From Siphonodentalium dalli (taxonomy: Eukaryota > Mollusca > Scaphopoda > Gadilida > Siphonodentaliidae): 64,000 bases of DNA. The translations under genes and the position numbers were made by a program. Location of the stretch: assembly GCA_032622095.1 (NCBI GenBank), contig CP136063.1, positions 74,749,980 to 74,813,979 of the forward strand, in the 5' to 3' direction. This document shows positions 21,668-33,870 of this stretch, piece by piece. The stretch's first letter is position 1, and every line of letters begins with the position of its first letter. The notes beneath the pieces were generated by a model. The model was not told the DNA's origin, searched no databases, and saw only the letters and a list, made by a program, of their open reading frames with translations.

Positions 21668-23163
21668 TTTGAATCGATTCAGAAATCAAATCAACGTATT
21701 TCTACTCAAGACAGTCTCAAAATATTGAGCGAATATAACTGCTGCTATACCAACCGTTTCAGATGAAAAATACTTGTTGGTAACAGAGGTTTATGAAAAA
21801 AAACAATAAATGTACATCTGATAGAATGATAGAGATAACTCATATTGTGTTTTACTGCAGTATAGCACCACCTCCTCCACTTATGTTACTAACTTGTTCA
21901 GTAACTTAATCAAACAACTCAATTAACATTTGCTAACTTCTTTAGACAAGTTACTAAGTTTTTAAAACAAGTAACTAACTTCTTTTAGCAAGAACTGTTT
22001 AAATAAGTTAGTTGACTTTATTAAACCATTTTCTAACTTGTTTAAATACGTTACTAACGTGTTTAACAAATTTGTAACATAAGTACCATGCCTGACTTTT
22101 CGTTTTCTGTTTTGTTAACTTTTCTAGAACATTTATCACTAGCGGTAATCTACTGTTAAGTTGAGTTTGTAAAACAAATCATATATATTCTCGATTTAAT
22201 TTTTATTGACATTGTATTTAACTCATAACATATCTGTTGTCAATAATTATAATTATCTCCGCGAATCATCCACCAAGTGGGCCTCATTTGGAGCGAGCAG
22301 AATTATCAATCTATACCAAGTTTTCGTTCACTCAATATATGTCGTGTGATGTTGCCTGACACAGACAACTCCCCTCCCAGGTAAATTTAGTTTACTAATA
22401 GTATCGTCTTCCGATGTTCCTTTCCTGATAACTGCGGCAGTTCACAACTGGTTTCTTCTCACCAGATGAATGGATATCCAATATATTCGACCCATAATGA
22501 TTAACATTTTAACAAACCGCTGGTTATGTCACAATCGTACGGTTATTTATTGAACTATTTTCATTACGTCGCAAAATTTATGAGCATGGACAAGAGTTTC
22601 CCGGTTGCGATAAAATGGTATGTATGTATTTGCCACAATGGAGTTATATATTGAAGCATACTCTAAGCGTTCCTCTCAACACCATTCACTGTCTCAGAGG
22701 CCAACACGTTACAACGTATATGTCGCAATCGTGTTGACGCATTTGTCGCTATATCGACACGAGGTCAAATCTGTACAAACACACTGATTACAATATTTGT
22801 TGTGAGTTTTGCTGCAACATTGAATGTTATGCAAAGATATATTAGGGTCATGTAAGCTAAATAACATGCTACAATACAACATTCTTAATATCGCATTAGA
22901 TGATACCCACGTCGCTTTCTGGAATCCTGAGTAAGAATATTTATAATGTAAAAATTATTTTAGTATTGTTAATGATTTTGCGGCGATTATAATCGAACGT
23001 TCTCGCACATATTCCTTCAATGTGCTAGCGCACTGTCGATATTGATATAACAAACTTGTAATAAAAAATTGGCTGATTCCGGGTTGATTGAAATCTGATA
23101 TGGCAGTTATTCACAACTGGAAGTGAAAAGTAGTCTGATTATACACATATAGAAGTACCGTAA
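21668..23163. other. Intron 1, unannotated, with a low-complexity tract
   Basis: 21875-22080 is a degenerate run of 'aagttactaactt'-like words. Otherwise nothing is recognised. Confidence 0.4.
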
Positions 23164-23277
23164 TACAGTAATGCTCTAAGTATTGGACTTCTTAACCACA
23201 CCAGAATTATGGGTAACTTTTCAGGATTTAGTCGGAAATATGGCTTGTTGCCATTCATAGGAAAGCTCTCCCCGATG
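23164..23277 (+). mobile_element. Palindromic TA MITE, single arm (copy 2)
   Basis: It begins TACAGTAATGCTCTAAGTAT and matches one arm of the 17223 element up to 'ggaaagctctcccc'. The second arm is missing. Confidence 0.7.
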
Positions 23278-24285
23278 GTCGATCATGTTTGGACATGTTT
23301 GGTGTTGATACTGCTGTGAAACATTGAAGCCTTCTGTGCTATATCAAAGAATGAATAATGAATACCAAATGGAACGCTCTTTATGGTCTGGCGTTTTTGT
23401 TTTTTCCCATAGAATGGACGCTATTTATAAGAATGCGTGTATGATACATTTAAATCTATTCCCGATACACCCGACGCACAAACGGATGGGGGTATAAAAA
23501 TATTTTGTAGAATTATGAGGGCAGCTGCTTTATTTGAAAGAATTGGTAATATGCAAGCTATAATAGGCCCGGGCCCAAACTGACATGGAACAATTATCAA
23601 TTATGTAGTGAACATGAGGTACCCCACCCCAATACAAATAATAAAACAATAAAAAAATACCGGGCGTTCAATGCTTGTTTGTCAGATTTGACCGGGAGTT
23701 CAATTCTGTTGGAGCACAACGCTTTGAAATCGGGCTCGTATATCAAGAAAACACTTAAAACATGGAACAAACGCTGAGAGTGGATTTCAATGGGATATTA
23801 AGGCATCCAAAACATGTCTTTTTTTTTATTAAATACGAAATCGTATAGTTTCAAAAATGTGCTTGTAATCGCTAACGTGACGTGATTTTAGCACGAAAAT
23901 AGGAGGTTTAACCTTGATTTACGAGAAAACTAGACATGACACTGAAACGAAATTAGTACGAGAATGTAGCGGAACATACCCCTCATCGAGGCAGATTGAC
24001 GCTCGGGCTGGGATTTTTTACACAATTTGAGGGAAAGACGAAAATATACGTACCGTAGACAGTCTGAGGTGAGCGACTTTTGTGTATGGCTGTTTGCCGC
24101 AAACCAGCGTTCACTTCCGTCCACACACAGTGTGTACGTACACATATGTCATTCCACTCGTTCGGTTGTAAAGGTAGGAATTATTGGAGAACATCATGTA
24201 CATAATCGGCTCACACAAGGGAACCTTGCGTTTATGAACGCATGTACTTTATATATTCAAACAACTTACTTATCTCAATTTTCAG
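23278..24285. other. 3' part of intron 1
   Basis: The last 150 bp or so (from about 24130) align with the intron upstream of gene 2 exon 2, including 'gtgtgtacgtacacat', so the duplication extends into the intron. The open frame that runs into exon 2 from 24027 is intronic up to the acceptor. Confidence 0.5.
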
Positions 24286-24489
24286 TACTGAAATCGGGAG
24301 AACAACTGTTTCACTACATCCCGGAAAAGAATGAAGCGTGGGTCATCACGCTAACTGCACAGATGACATCGGCTTCTCTAAATCGACAACAGGCTAAAGA
24401 TGAATGTGCTGGAAAGGGTGGCGAGCTTCTGCCATTAACCGGCACTGATGAATACGATAGATTTAACGTCCTTGATGCTGCGTACCCAG
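24286..24489 (+). CDS. Lectin gene 1, exon 2: N-terminal half of C-type lectin-like domain
   Basis: Encodes residues 106-173. It follows a good acceptor ('tctcaattttcag|TACTG') and ends at 'CCCAG|GTGAAT'; both introns are in phase 1 and the length of 204 bp keeps the frame. The start 'GEQLFHYIPEKNEAWVITLT' and the 'AKDECAGKGGELLPL' helix match the first half of a C-type lectin-like fold, with C146 as the first canonical cysteine and the GG-x-L turn after it. The reading continues to the next exon as Gly174. The 204 bp exon is repeated in gene 2 with 63 of 68 residues identical. Confidence 0.85.
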
Positions 24490-24505
24490 GTGAATCTAAA
24501 ATACA

Positions 24506-26144
24506 TTAAAGATGGATTATCTCTTTAAATACAAAATTGAAATAGTTTCGTGGGTATAAACTAATATGATCGCAAGTGACACGTAGTGGAGCAATCACAC
24601 AAATACATCAAACTATCACACCAATTTCCATCTATATACGTAGTTTCCAACTGTTGCTGTGTCAGTCATGGGATTTCAAAATGTTGAATACTTTCACCCT
24701 GCCACCACGTATCTCGTTAAAACAACTCATACGCATCCATGCCAAACTAAAGCTAGCAACTTCCCACGTTTATATATGACAAATATAAATGTTTACATGG
24801 GCGCTATATCCCAAAATATCACTGGGGAAATCTTTCGCGCGAACAGTTTCATGCGCCAGCTAGCTATAGCTCTTGTCAATAGAAAACATCTCTCGTTTGA
24901 ATCCAGTCTGTATTTTTCTAGAAAATGGTCTTTAGAGAAGTCTTTTAATTACATTTAAGTATATATATTGTGGAAGGCAGCTGAATTAGCTCATTGCATG
25001 GTCAAAAATTCAAACTGATAGTCAAAATGACATTTGAAAACATGATGAAGAATATAATCTTATATGCACTCACTAGTTTTAAAAGAACAAAAAACAAAAA
25101 AGGAACAATGAAAACCAAACAAACAAACAAACAACACGTTTGTAGGGAGGGCTCCCATATTTATTGTGTGCATATTGTATATAAAATGTCCTTTGGCTAT
25201 TTTGTATATATAATTGCGTTTAGTCTAGTGATGTGAAATCGGTGTTTCCGGTAAAGGCCAAATGTGTCTGGATTCTGGCCCACAAAACCAACTGACGTAA
25301 ATGACGTCATGGACCATGTCATGACGTCTTCGCTGGTTTTCGGTCAGCTAACCAACGAAAATGGTCAAAATGAAACTAATTCATAAGCCTACATAACATA
25401 GGAATAGAAAAACTGAAGTTGCTAATTTCATAACCATCCCACTTGGTCCACTTCCGATTCCGTGATTTCACAATTTGATATTATTGTTCCCACAAGGCTT
25501 GGCAAAAGCGGAGCGGAAGTCACGTGATTTTTAACCCATTTTTCTTGTCCGGATTTTCATCGCGTCGAAATTCTGTTTCATGGTATTGTAAAAATTAATG
25601 ACGTCATTCACGCCTAAACATGAAAAGCAACAACGCGCCTGCGGCGCGTTGTGGTTGCTAATAAATATGAATTGAAGACCCCTGGCCGGAAAGGCTTCTA
25701 TCAATTGATATTGATTTTATTTGGAATATTTTATTATGATTAATTGGAACACTTTATTTGTCTATTTTTAGTACAAACCATTCGGGCGATACCATATAGC
25801 GATATATAGCATTAGGCTGTTCCTATAGCTACGTACCGAACGTCAAATGTCCCAGATTTATTTATTGTATTGTTTTATTCCATAGTAGAAAGCGACAGCG
25901 ACAATGAGTCTAATTAACATTTATTTGTGACAAAATAGCACAATATAATTTCTGGTCTCTGTTAACAGTAACCATTATTATTCGTAAGCTGAACAACGAC
26001 ACCTTTTTAGACCAGAAAATATTCGAAATAAAATCCATATTAATCGAGTGAAGCATTTCTGGACAGGAGTCTTCGATTCATACCTTATATTTTATACCCC
26101 GGTAACTATACAATACATGTTTACAAAGAGATAATCCACCTGTA
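24506..26144 (+). mobile_element. TTAA MITE family A, interrupted by a Helitron
   Basis: The left end TTAAAGATGGATTATCTC and the right end (AAAGAGATAATCCACC) match the copy at 21129. Removing the Helitron at 24570-25661 leaves about 547 bp, against 539 bp for the intact copy. The right TTAA is decayed. Gene 2 lacks this insertion at the matching intron position (55965), so it arrived after, or was lost from, one copy of the duplication. Confidence 0.75.
24570..25661 (+). mobile_element. 1092 bp non-autonomous Helitron nested in MITE A
   Basis: Starts A|TCGCAAGTGAC (24570). It ends with a perfect 9 bp hairpin (caacgcgcc-tgc-ggcgcgttg, 25631-25651), six bases, then CTAA (25658-25661) followed by T. 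This is precise A^T insertion: joining the flanks restores the sequence of the intact MITE copy at 21129. No helicase or Rep frame is present; the 80-100 codon frames inside have no recognisable domain. Confidence 0.85.
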
Positions 26145-26330
26145 TTGATCTCTTCCCAGCAAGTTTTATGCAGATTCCAGGGGTCAAAATAATAGATATG
26201 AATCGATGACACCGATGGCCGGAAATCTTCAATCAATTAATATATTATATATTTTATTTATAGTTTCTTATGACATTCGTGGGGCAATTTTAGGGGCGCA
26301 ATGTTTAGAACATAATTCCACGCAAAACAT
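26145..26330 (+). repeat. Remnant of MITE family B shared with gene 2
   Basis: Sequence from 'tgatctcttcccag' to about 26330 matches the reverse complement of 55790-55955 in gene 2. It belongs to a TTAA-ended element whose other end survives only in gene 2. Confidence 0.55.
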
Positions 26331-26669
26331 TCGGATCGCACCATAAATAAGGAGGGATTTATCCTGTTAGGAGCCTCAATCACGGGATCGCACCATCAAT
26401 AAGGAGGAATTTATCCTGTTAGGAGCCTCAATCACGGGATCGCACCATAAATAAGGAGGAATTTATCCTGTTAGGAGCCTCAATCACGGGATCGCACCAT
26501 CAATAAGGAGGAATTTATCCTGTTAGTAGCCTCAATCACGGGATCGCACCATAAATAAGGAGGAATTTATCCTGTTTGTAGCCTCAATCACGGGATCGCA
26601 CCATCAATAAGGAGGAATTTATCCTGTTAGTAGCCTCAATCACGGGATCGCACCATCAATAAGGAGGAC
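26331..26669 (+). repeat. 52 bp tandem array, about 6.5 copies
   Basis: Each unit contains 'aaggaggaatttatcctgtt' and 'agcctcaatcacgggatcgc'. Copies alternate 'ataaataagg' and 'atcaataagg' for the first six, a two-unit higher-order pattern, then the last two are both the second type. Gene 2 carries a single diverged version of the unit at the matching intron position (about 55725-55785). Confidence 0.85.
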
Positions 26670-27369
26670 AGGTTTTAATATAGATTTGGTTTGATGATTT
26701 TGCATGAGTTATTGCCATCTTTCGATTTAGAATGTACCCGATTTGTTAACAATGTGTATTCTGACCAATAACTCCAGATTTGGGTTATTTGCTTCGAATT
26801 TAAGTTCCTTTGTATGTTTCTAAGCCATATATTTAAAGGATTAATTCGGTTTAGAAACTACCAAACGCAATCGGAAAGCCGATTAAACACCTATCTATCA
26901 GGTGTTGTGATTAAAATGACCCAATTCCCATTCCGATCGCATAATAATTAAGCCGAAAAATTAATAAATAATACCATCACCGATATTCGGAGATTCCCGT
27001 GACTAAACTACGAATGGAGTAGTTGTGGGCGAACAAATTAAAAAAAAAAATTTGGGGCCGGAGATTATATTGTTCCGACTACGATTACGTAATCGTAGTC
27101 AGCCGATACTAAAATGCGGAATCTGTGTGCCCGCGCGGTGTATATATGAGTCGCTTAGCCCACAATAACAGAAGAATCGTTCACTTCCGGATTAAAGCAC
27201 CAAACTTCGTACACATATTGTCCACTATATCCCTGATCATAATCCAGCTGGTTCCAGCTTTCAGCTAAGTGGAATCCGTTAAATTCAAGATGGCTCCCAA
27301 CATGGCCGCCGTTTTTCAGACAGGTCAATAAGTCAGTTTGATGCAAATTATAGTGAGACAATCTTGTCA
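26670..27369. other. Intron 2, partly homologous to gene 2 intron
   Basis: 26680-26850 matches gene 2 intron 2 (reverse strand around 54860-55030; shared 'gatgattttgcat' and 'ttcgatttagaat'). From about 26860 the similarity stops. No gene is visible. Confidence 0.5.
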
Positions 27370-30300
27370 TATGTATAAAATGTCAGAAACCCTTCTGATC
27401 CCTCAAAAATTTGATTTTACAGAAAGCGGTATAAACTTTCACCAAAAATCACTATTCTGATTTCTAGTCATACTTCATCAAGAAATGGGCAGAACCGTGT
27501 AATTTTAGTGAAGCTTTCCATTTCATATGCATATTACAACTCATTAGTACCAAATTTGTCACTTTGGTTTAAAATGGCTGCAACAATGGCGGCCAAAATG
27601 TGGAAAATGGTAAATATTGCCCCATGCTGCGTGCATACAAGTTGTGGTTGATTACCAACATTGACTATTCTGTCTGATGCACCTAACTAGTTGATATTTC
27701 AAATATATCCCAAACATTATTCTCTGCAGTTTCGAAAAGGTAGCAAATGGTGACCCCCCCTGGTTATTAAAGATGTTACTAATAATCAATTGAAAACTAT
27801 AGGTTCTATTGTGGTTGTCCCAGTACCTTATGATGCATGACAAATTAATTTTAAAGGAAGCAGTATGGAATTTTGCCAAAAAAAAACTTCTTTTGAGATT
27901 CTGGCCATGTTTCTGAATGGAAAAGGGCATGCAGAACGTCGAAACTGAGCTGAGCGGGACCAATTTATGTGGCTACTCCCACAGATTAGCGTTAAAATTG
28001 ACCAACATTGATCAACTTAATACACAATGTTTGTAAAAATGATAGTCAGGGAGTGACTTTTATATCACAGATGATGTGAATAGGTATACATGAAGTATAA
28101 CCACGAATGGTGTGACCAGTTAAACAATGAGTGTCTATATGGTCATGGGTGTGGTGTTCATGGTGAGATGCAGGTATACAAGGAGTGCTAATGCATGGGG
28201 TGATTAGGTATACGTGGAGTGGCTGTATGGTCATTGAAGTGGTGTATGGATACAACAAGAGTAGCTACATGACCATCTGTGTGTTGTTTATGTATATATG
28301 GAGTGACGTTATGATAATGTGGGAATGTACAGGATGTGTACATTGGGTGGCGTTATTGTCATGGATGGGTGTATATGTATACATGTGTTGGTTGTAGGAT
28401 CATGGGTTGGCTGTATGGATAAATAAGAAGTGGTTGCATGATTATGGGTATAATAATTATATGTGTACATGGAACGGCTGTGTGGTCATGATTGTTGAAG
28501 TGTCTATGCATACATGTATATATGGATGGTCATTGGCGAGCGTGTTGGTACATATGAAGTGTCAGTGTGATCATAGGTGTATATGGTATGTATGTGCATC
28601 TTTGATGTTGGTGTATTGTCATTAGGGGGTATAATGTGTATACATGTAGTCGCTGTATGATCATGGATCGGATGTATGAGTATACATCGAATGGCTGAAT
28701 TATCATGCGTGATGTGTACATGCAAGTCTGGAGTATACACATTACCGTGTGTGAGGTAGTGGTGTATACATTCAATGCTGATGTGTATATGTATAAATGG
28801 ATTGACTCTATTGTCATATGTGGGTGTATATCTATATCTTGAGTGGCTATATGCCATGTACATGTATGTGGCAAATATGTATGAGGGAGATACCATATGG
28901 CCAATTATGAGGTGGTGTACAGGGTACTGGTATGTCATGACAATTGGTGAGGTGTATACGTACAACTGGAGTGACTCTATGGCCATGGGTGGGGTGTATG
29001 TGTATATCTTGAGAGGCTATATGGTCATGTGTGTGGTCAATAGTTATACAGGGAGTGACCATATGGCCAATGGTGAGGGGATGTGCAGGTATTGGTATGC
29101 CTTGAAAGCTGCATGGCCACTGGTGAGGTGTATATGTATACCTGGAGTGCCTTTATGGGCATGGGTAGGGTGTATATGTATATCTTAGTGGCTATATGGC
29201 AATATGTGTGGCCAATATTTGTATATGGAGTAACCATATGACCAATGGTGATGTGAATTGGTAAATAATGATTGACTATATGACCACGGACGTGGGTATG
29301 AGTATACACCGAATGGCTGAATTGTCATTAGTGAGGTGTATACGCAAACCTGGAGTGTATGAACGGTCATGTGAGTGGGGTATCGGTATATATAGAACGT
29401 CTGTATGGCCATTGTTGATGTGTGTATGTATACTTGGAGTGACTCTATTGTTATGGGAGTGGTGTATATGTATATATTGAGTGACTACATGGTCATGGGT
29501 GTGGCAAATATATGTACATGGAGTAATTTTATGGCCAATGGTGAGGCGAATATGTATACAAAAAGTGACTGTGTGGTCATGAATGTGGTGTAGAGCTATA
29601 TATATATAGAGTGACTATACAGTCGTGGGTGAGGTGTAGAATATACTTGGTATACCTGCATGGTGACTTGTGGCTATATAGTCAAGTATGTGTTTTTTTG
29701 GGGTATACCTAAGTGTGGCTGTACGGTCATGGGTGAGGTGTATGTGTAAAAGTGAGTGGTTACATGGTCACATATGTGGTGTTTATGTATGAAGCGAGTT
29801 TATGGTTATGGATGGGATGTACATGTGTAAATTTGGGTGGGTGTCGCTTTTAATACACAATAACTCATGGATATGTTAATCGATATAGAGGTAATGTCAG
29901 AGAGTTCTACATCCTGGTGGTGGTTTATATGCACAATGGGGGAAATGGTTTTCCTGACATTAGTCATTTCGATGCAAATGAGCCACAATTGTATTGTCCC
30001 GAGTACCATATCATGATAATGCCCTTTTAAGTTCAGTTTCAAAGTTCTGTCCATTTCCGTACAAACAAAAACAAAACATGGTCAGAATCCCAAAAGAAGT
30101 TTTTGGCAAAATTCCATACTGCATCCTTTATAATTAATTTGTCATGCCCAAATAATATTCCGGATATATATGAAAAAACAACTTTTTAACCAAATTTGGT
30201 CGCCATTTTGCAAACCATCTTCAGTAATTTTGTCCAAAAACAGATCAGTGTGACACATTTAAGACAAATCAAAACAACAACCACCTTCGATACCAAAGAT

Positions 30301-30760
30301 AGTTCCATTTTACATGAGAAAATTGTCTTAACCTGAAAAGTGATTTTTTTTTCCGATGTTGATGTCAAGTTTGTGATAGAAAAATCAAATAATTCTGGTA
30401 ATGTCAGTGTTTAAAATAGTAACAATTAACCAAGGTGCATCAAAAATGGTAGTATTCAATACATATAATACAGAATAGACATTTGTTCATCAACCACAAC
30501 CTGTATGCGGTTGCATGACTCGCTGGGCAATATTTACTTTTTTTCCATATTGTGGCTGCCATTTTGGCAGCCATTTTCAGCCAAAGTGACAATTTGGGTA
30601 CAATTGAGTTGGAATATTCAGAATAAATGGAATTTGTCATATAGATTGCACAGTTCTTCTTGACGAAATATTACTAGAATCCCAATCTCCAGTGTATTTT
30701 TATCCTTTAATGTAGCCATTATATTTGATACAAAATAGATACCCCTAAATCTCTAATTTT
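27370..30760. mobile_element. Second fold-back unit: inverted arms around a minisatellite
   Basis: Arms of about 600 bp or more (about 27370-27965 and 29985-30760) are reverse complements. Matches include 'gacaaattaattttaaagg', 'gtatggaattttgccaaaa', 'gtaaatattgccc' and 'gtcactttgg.t.aaaatgg'. Between them is the 43 bp minisatellite. Divergence between arms is substantial, and indels are present. No transposase is visible. The outer ends and a target duplication were not resolved. Confidence 0.65.
28060..29830 (+). repeat. 43 bp minisatellite, about 40 copies
   Basis: Degenerate units built around 'ggagtgactatatggtcatg' and 'ggtgtatatgtatac'. Well-preserved spacing is seen at 29434, 29478, 29520, 29563 and 29607. 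The period is not a multiple of three, so the frames of up to 160 codons on either strand cross units in changing phase and are not genes. Confidence 0.85.
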
Positions 30761-33242
30761 CGAAATGTCAAGGTCAATTTGAAGGTCAAGGGGTCACCAA
30801 CATCCTGGAACCAGTTAACTGGTTGATGTGGACCACATACCCAACCAACCCTGAAAGTTTCATGCTTTAATCCAAAAATGAACGATTTTTCATTAAGCTA
30901 TGTACTCCACTGTATAGATTGCATCGGTATACATATATATGCGATGAGTTATTTCAGTAAATCAAGATTGCGTGGTTCACTTTGGAAGTTATTATCATAT
31001 AGCAGACCATATACTTATATTAATAAAGTTATAGTAGCGCATCTGATAGTCGTTTTGCAGAAATTGATGACATGCCGTCGCGTGTTTGGTTTATTGAATC
31101 AATGTTACTATAGCGCTAAATTTAATAGTCACTCAGAGACTATTCATCATGCAGTGTCAACCGGCGAAATTGTTTACACTATAAAATGGACCCAAAGTGA
31201 GTGGTAATGGCAGCAGACGATCGCATCAACTTTGTCATAAGAAGCTCCCAAACGTTATAAAACACTGGGCGGAACTATCTATCAGGTGTTTCATTTGTTG
31301 TTCTTTGTAAGTTATTTCCAAATTCTCAATTATTCATATATTAGAATGCCACCATGCCACATACAGATCACCATTATTAAGTACCTCCAAAAAGACAACA
31401 CAGTGCGTAATTTAGAACGCTCTTTATTGTCTACCGCTTTTGGGAGATGGAAGCATCGACGCTCTTTATATTTAAATGTCACAATACCACATACAAAATC
31501 ACACATGACATATCGAAATAGAGCACGTTCATAATTGAGAACGCTCTTTATTGTCTATACCGCGCCGACAACATGGGCGGCCTTTATTAGAGGCAATCAT
31601 TGGATTTGTTTCTAGGTTAACAATTAAAAAAAAATCCTCTCTAGAAAGTCAATATGTGCCATCAAAACGTAAAATAAAACGAACAACAAACACAAACTGA
31701 AAAACAATGCCAGGCTAGCCTTCAATTAAAACAAATTCCTCTCTAGAAAGTCAATATCTGCCATCAAAACGTAAAATAAAACGAAAAAAAAAAAACAACC
31801 AACAACAAACACAAACTGAAAAACAACGCCTGGCTAGCCTTCAATTTAAAAAACAAATGTCATTATGCCAAACTGCATGCCTAATTAATAATTATTGTAG
31901 TTTCGACAGTCTGTTGTGTGAATTATTTTGTTTACGCACTTACCGATCTTTACTGGAAGGATGGTTAGCAAGCGGTTCACAGTCGTGCACTTCTCCACAC
32001 AAAAAGTTTCGTGTGCAGGAACATTATTATGACGAATATAAGCCAGCACGATACATGTACTAGTATAATAACCACCACCTTTTGAATCACACCCCAATTG
32101 TGTTTAATTGTACCCCTATAGCGCACAACGGGATGGCACTAGTGTGTAAACTAGCTTTCGAAATTGGTACCATAGAACGAAGAAGAAGCTATATGGCCCA
32201 ACTTGTATTCTGTCCGAAGCAGTTCAATTTAGTTTCGCACGACATTTCGCTCGCTCATTGCATTTCTGCATAAATTAATCTCATTTCACACAACTTTTAT
32301 CGCCTCAAAGTGCATTTTAGCCATCATTATTCGTTATATAATCTAACATTCTAGCAAATCCAGTTCATAATTCAAACAGTTTTATTCAGTAATTTATACG
32401 TAATTTATGAACTCGTTTCGCGATTGGCGGAATTATTTCAAGTTCCACCCACCGCTGTCACCGGTAAGTTAATAATGTAAACTTACTGCGGCGATGCAGA
32501 TGATCGGTCATGTGACCACGTTGTGGTCATGTGATCGCACTCACGTGACTTACACTTCGGATACTTCCGCGATTTTTTAAATATCATAATATTAAAAATA
32601 CTATCTGCTCGATTTTGAATTTTCTTGGCGAAATGGGAATGTTAGACATATATAATTAGTATTATGACGACAATTTTATCTGATGTTATATAATGTTATG
32701 GGCCAAATAGCGGGCATATTTAATCACGCCCCACGGATGCTCTTGCGCTATAGTGACATAATAAATCACAAATCAGTATGAATGTCTAAGTCGTAATGAC
32801 GTAACTATACTATTCGCGGTAAGTGACGGTGAGGCATCCCACCACTGTCTCCACTTCCATGCGAACACCACATGCCACGACCTGTCTTTCTTATGAAGTT
32901 ATTTCGCCGCTCCGCGTGTTTAATTAATGTTTCTCTGATTCTTGGTATACATGGGCCATGGGCGTTTTAATTTATAGAAATGGGAATTTTTGGGATTAAA
33001 AGTCGAACTGCAACCCGGAGGCCGAGTCCGGTAAAAGGTGTAGTTGGGAATTATGGTGAGATGCACGAGAAACCTTCAGTGATAAGCCGTATATAGTTGT
33101 TGTAATAATTTGAAGGATTAGTTGTTTTAACGGAATTGTGAGTTGATTATTCTATATTTACAATCATGGGTATATAATGTATGATCTTGAGCGCGTTACC
33201 ATTTCTGACACTGGTTTTCTTGTCTTGTTCTTGTGTACATAG
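30761..33242. other. 3' part of intron 2
   Basis: Contains two copies of a 102 bp tandem duplication (about 31636-31855, marker 'cctctctagaaagtcaatat') and 'aacgctctttatt' words near 31418-31550. Around 32875-32910 it aligns with gene 2 intron ('ccacgacctgtctttctta'). The acceptor tract before 33243 is pyrimidine-rich. No exon is seen. Confidence 0.5.
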
Positions 33243-33487
33243 GGCTTCTGAAAACTATCAACGCTGAAGGCTACTGGGTCGGAGCTAACGCAATACAGGT
33301 GTCAAATGATTGGAGAAACATCGACGGGTCGCCAGCTTTCATGTTGTGGCATCAAAACGAACCAAACGAAGATGGTGTATGTGGCATCTTATATCATTGG
33401 GCTGATCTCGCAGATAAATCATTCAAATTTGGAGACAACCTTTGTTACGATGCTTGGAGGCAAATTTGTTATTATAAACTGTTTTAG
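33243..33487 (+). CDS. Lectin gene 1, terminal exon: C-terminal half of C-type lectin-like domain
   Basis: Encodes residues 174-254 and the stop TAG (33485-33487). It opens after 'ttgtgtacatag' with GG, completing Gly174 in phase 1. 'YWVGAN' is the WIGL-type core strand. 'WRNIDGSP' and 'LWHQNEPNEDGVC' form the long loop, with an EPN triplet at 213-215, the motif associated in vertebrate and invertebrate lectins with mannose-type sugar binding through calcium. The usual WND triplet is replaced by FGDN (236-239), so calcium and sugar binding are plausible but unproven. C220, C241 and C249 complete the four canonical cysteines. The protein should be a secreted sugar-binding lectin, possibly for immunity or mucus/shell matrix; that role is inference. 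Confidence 0.85.
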
Positions 33488-33533
33488 TGTAATGCGTGAA
33501 TTATGTGGTGACTTGTTAGAAATTTGAAGTGTG

Positions 33534-33539
33534 ATTAAA
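33534..33539 (+). terminator. Candidate poly(A) signal of lectin gene 1
   Basis: ATTAAA lies 47 bases after the stop. The same hexamer is kept at the equivalent place in gene 2, which supports a function. Confidence 0.4.
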
Positions 33540-33870
33540 CAAAATGACAATTTTTGTTCAGTGCGGAACTGACCCTATGAAAACAAGAAATTTAAAGGTG
33601 GAATCCCTGCATAGGGGTGTTTGCTCTTTTATGAGGACAATTTCCATTAATATCCCACTCACATCATCTGAAAGCAGCTTGGACATGTTTATTTTGGCCT
33701 CTGATACATATCAACAAACGTTAGTATTGAAGATTATGAATACATATTTAAACCACTTAAATATATTGGCTTAATGTTGGCAGGGAATATACATTTGTAT
33801 ATGGCGATGCTGTTGTGGTGCTCTATATGTGTGTCTAATTATGCCCCATTGCCGAATGGAATGCTGGCTG
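33540..33870. other. Downstream flank of gene 1, duplicated at gene 2
   Basis: Up to about 33690 the sequence matches the reverse complement of 54365-54500 ('aaatttaaaggtggaatccc', 'cttttatgag'). The duplicated block therefore includes 3' flank. No gene is seen. Confidence 0.6.

Noticed and set aside
24027-24285. 5' part of the long frame entering lectin exon 2
   Set aside because: A good acceptor at 24284-24285 and homology to the gene 2 intron show it is intronic.
26331-26669. Regular array resembling a CRISPR at first sight
   Set aside because: Units are contiguous 52 bp repeats without unique spacers, in eukaryotic intron DNA, with no cas genes.
28504-28986. Longest open frame of the window (160 codons, minus strand)
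   Set aside because: It lies wholly inside the 43 bp minisatellite; other frames on both strands there are also open, and the period is not a multiple of three.
32461-32560. Clustered 'ggtcatgtgaccac' and 'cacgtgac' words as a possible regulatory module
   Set aside because: Only a short palindromic cluster in an intron; no independent support.
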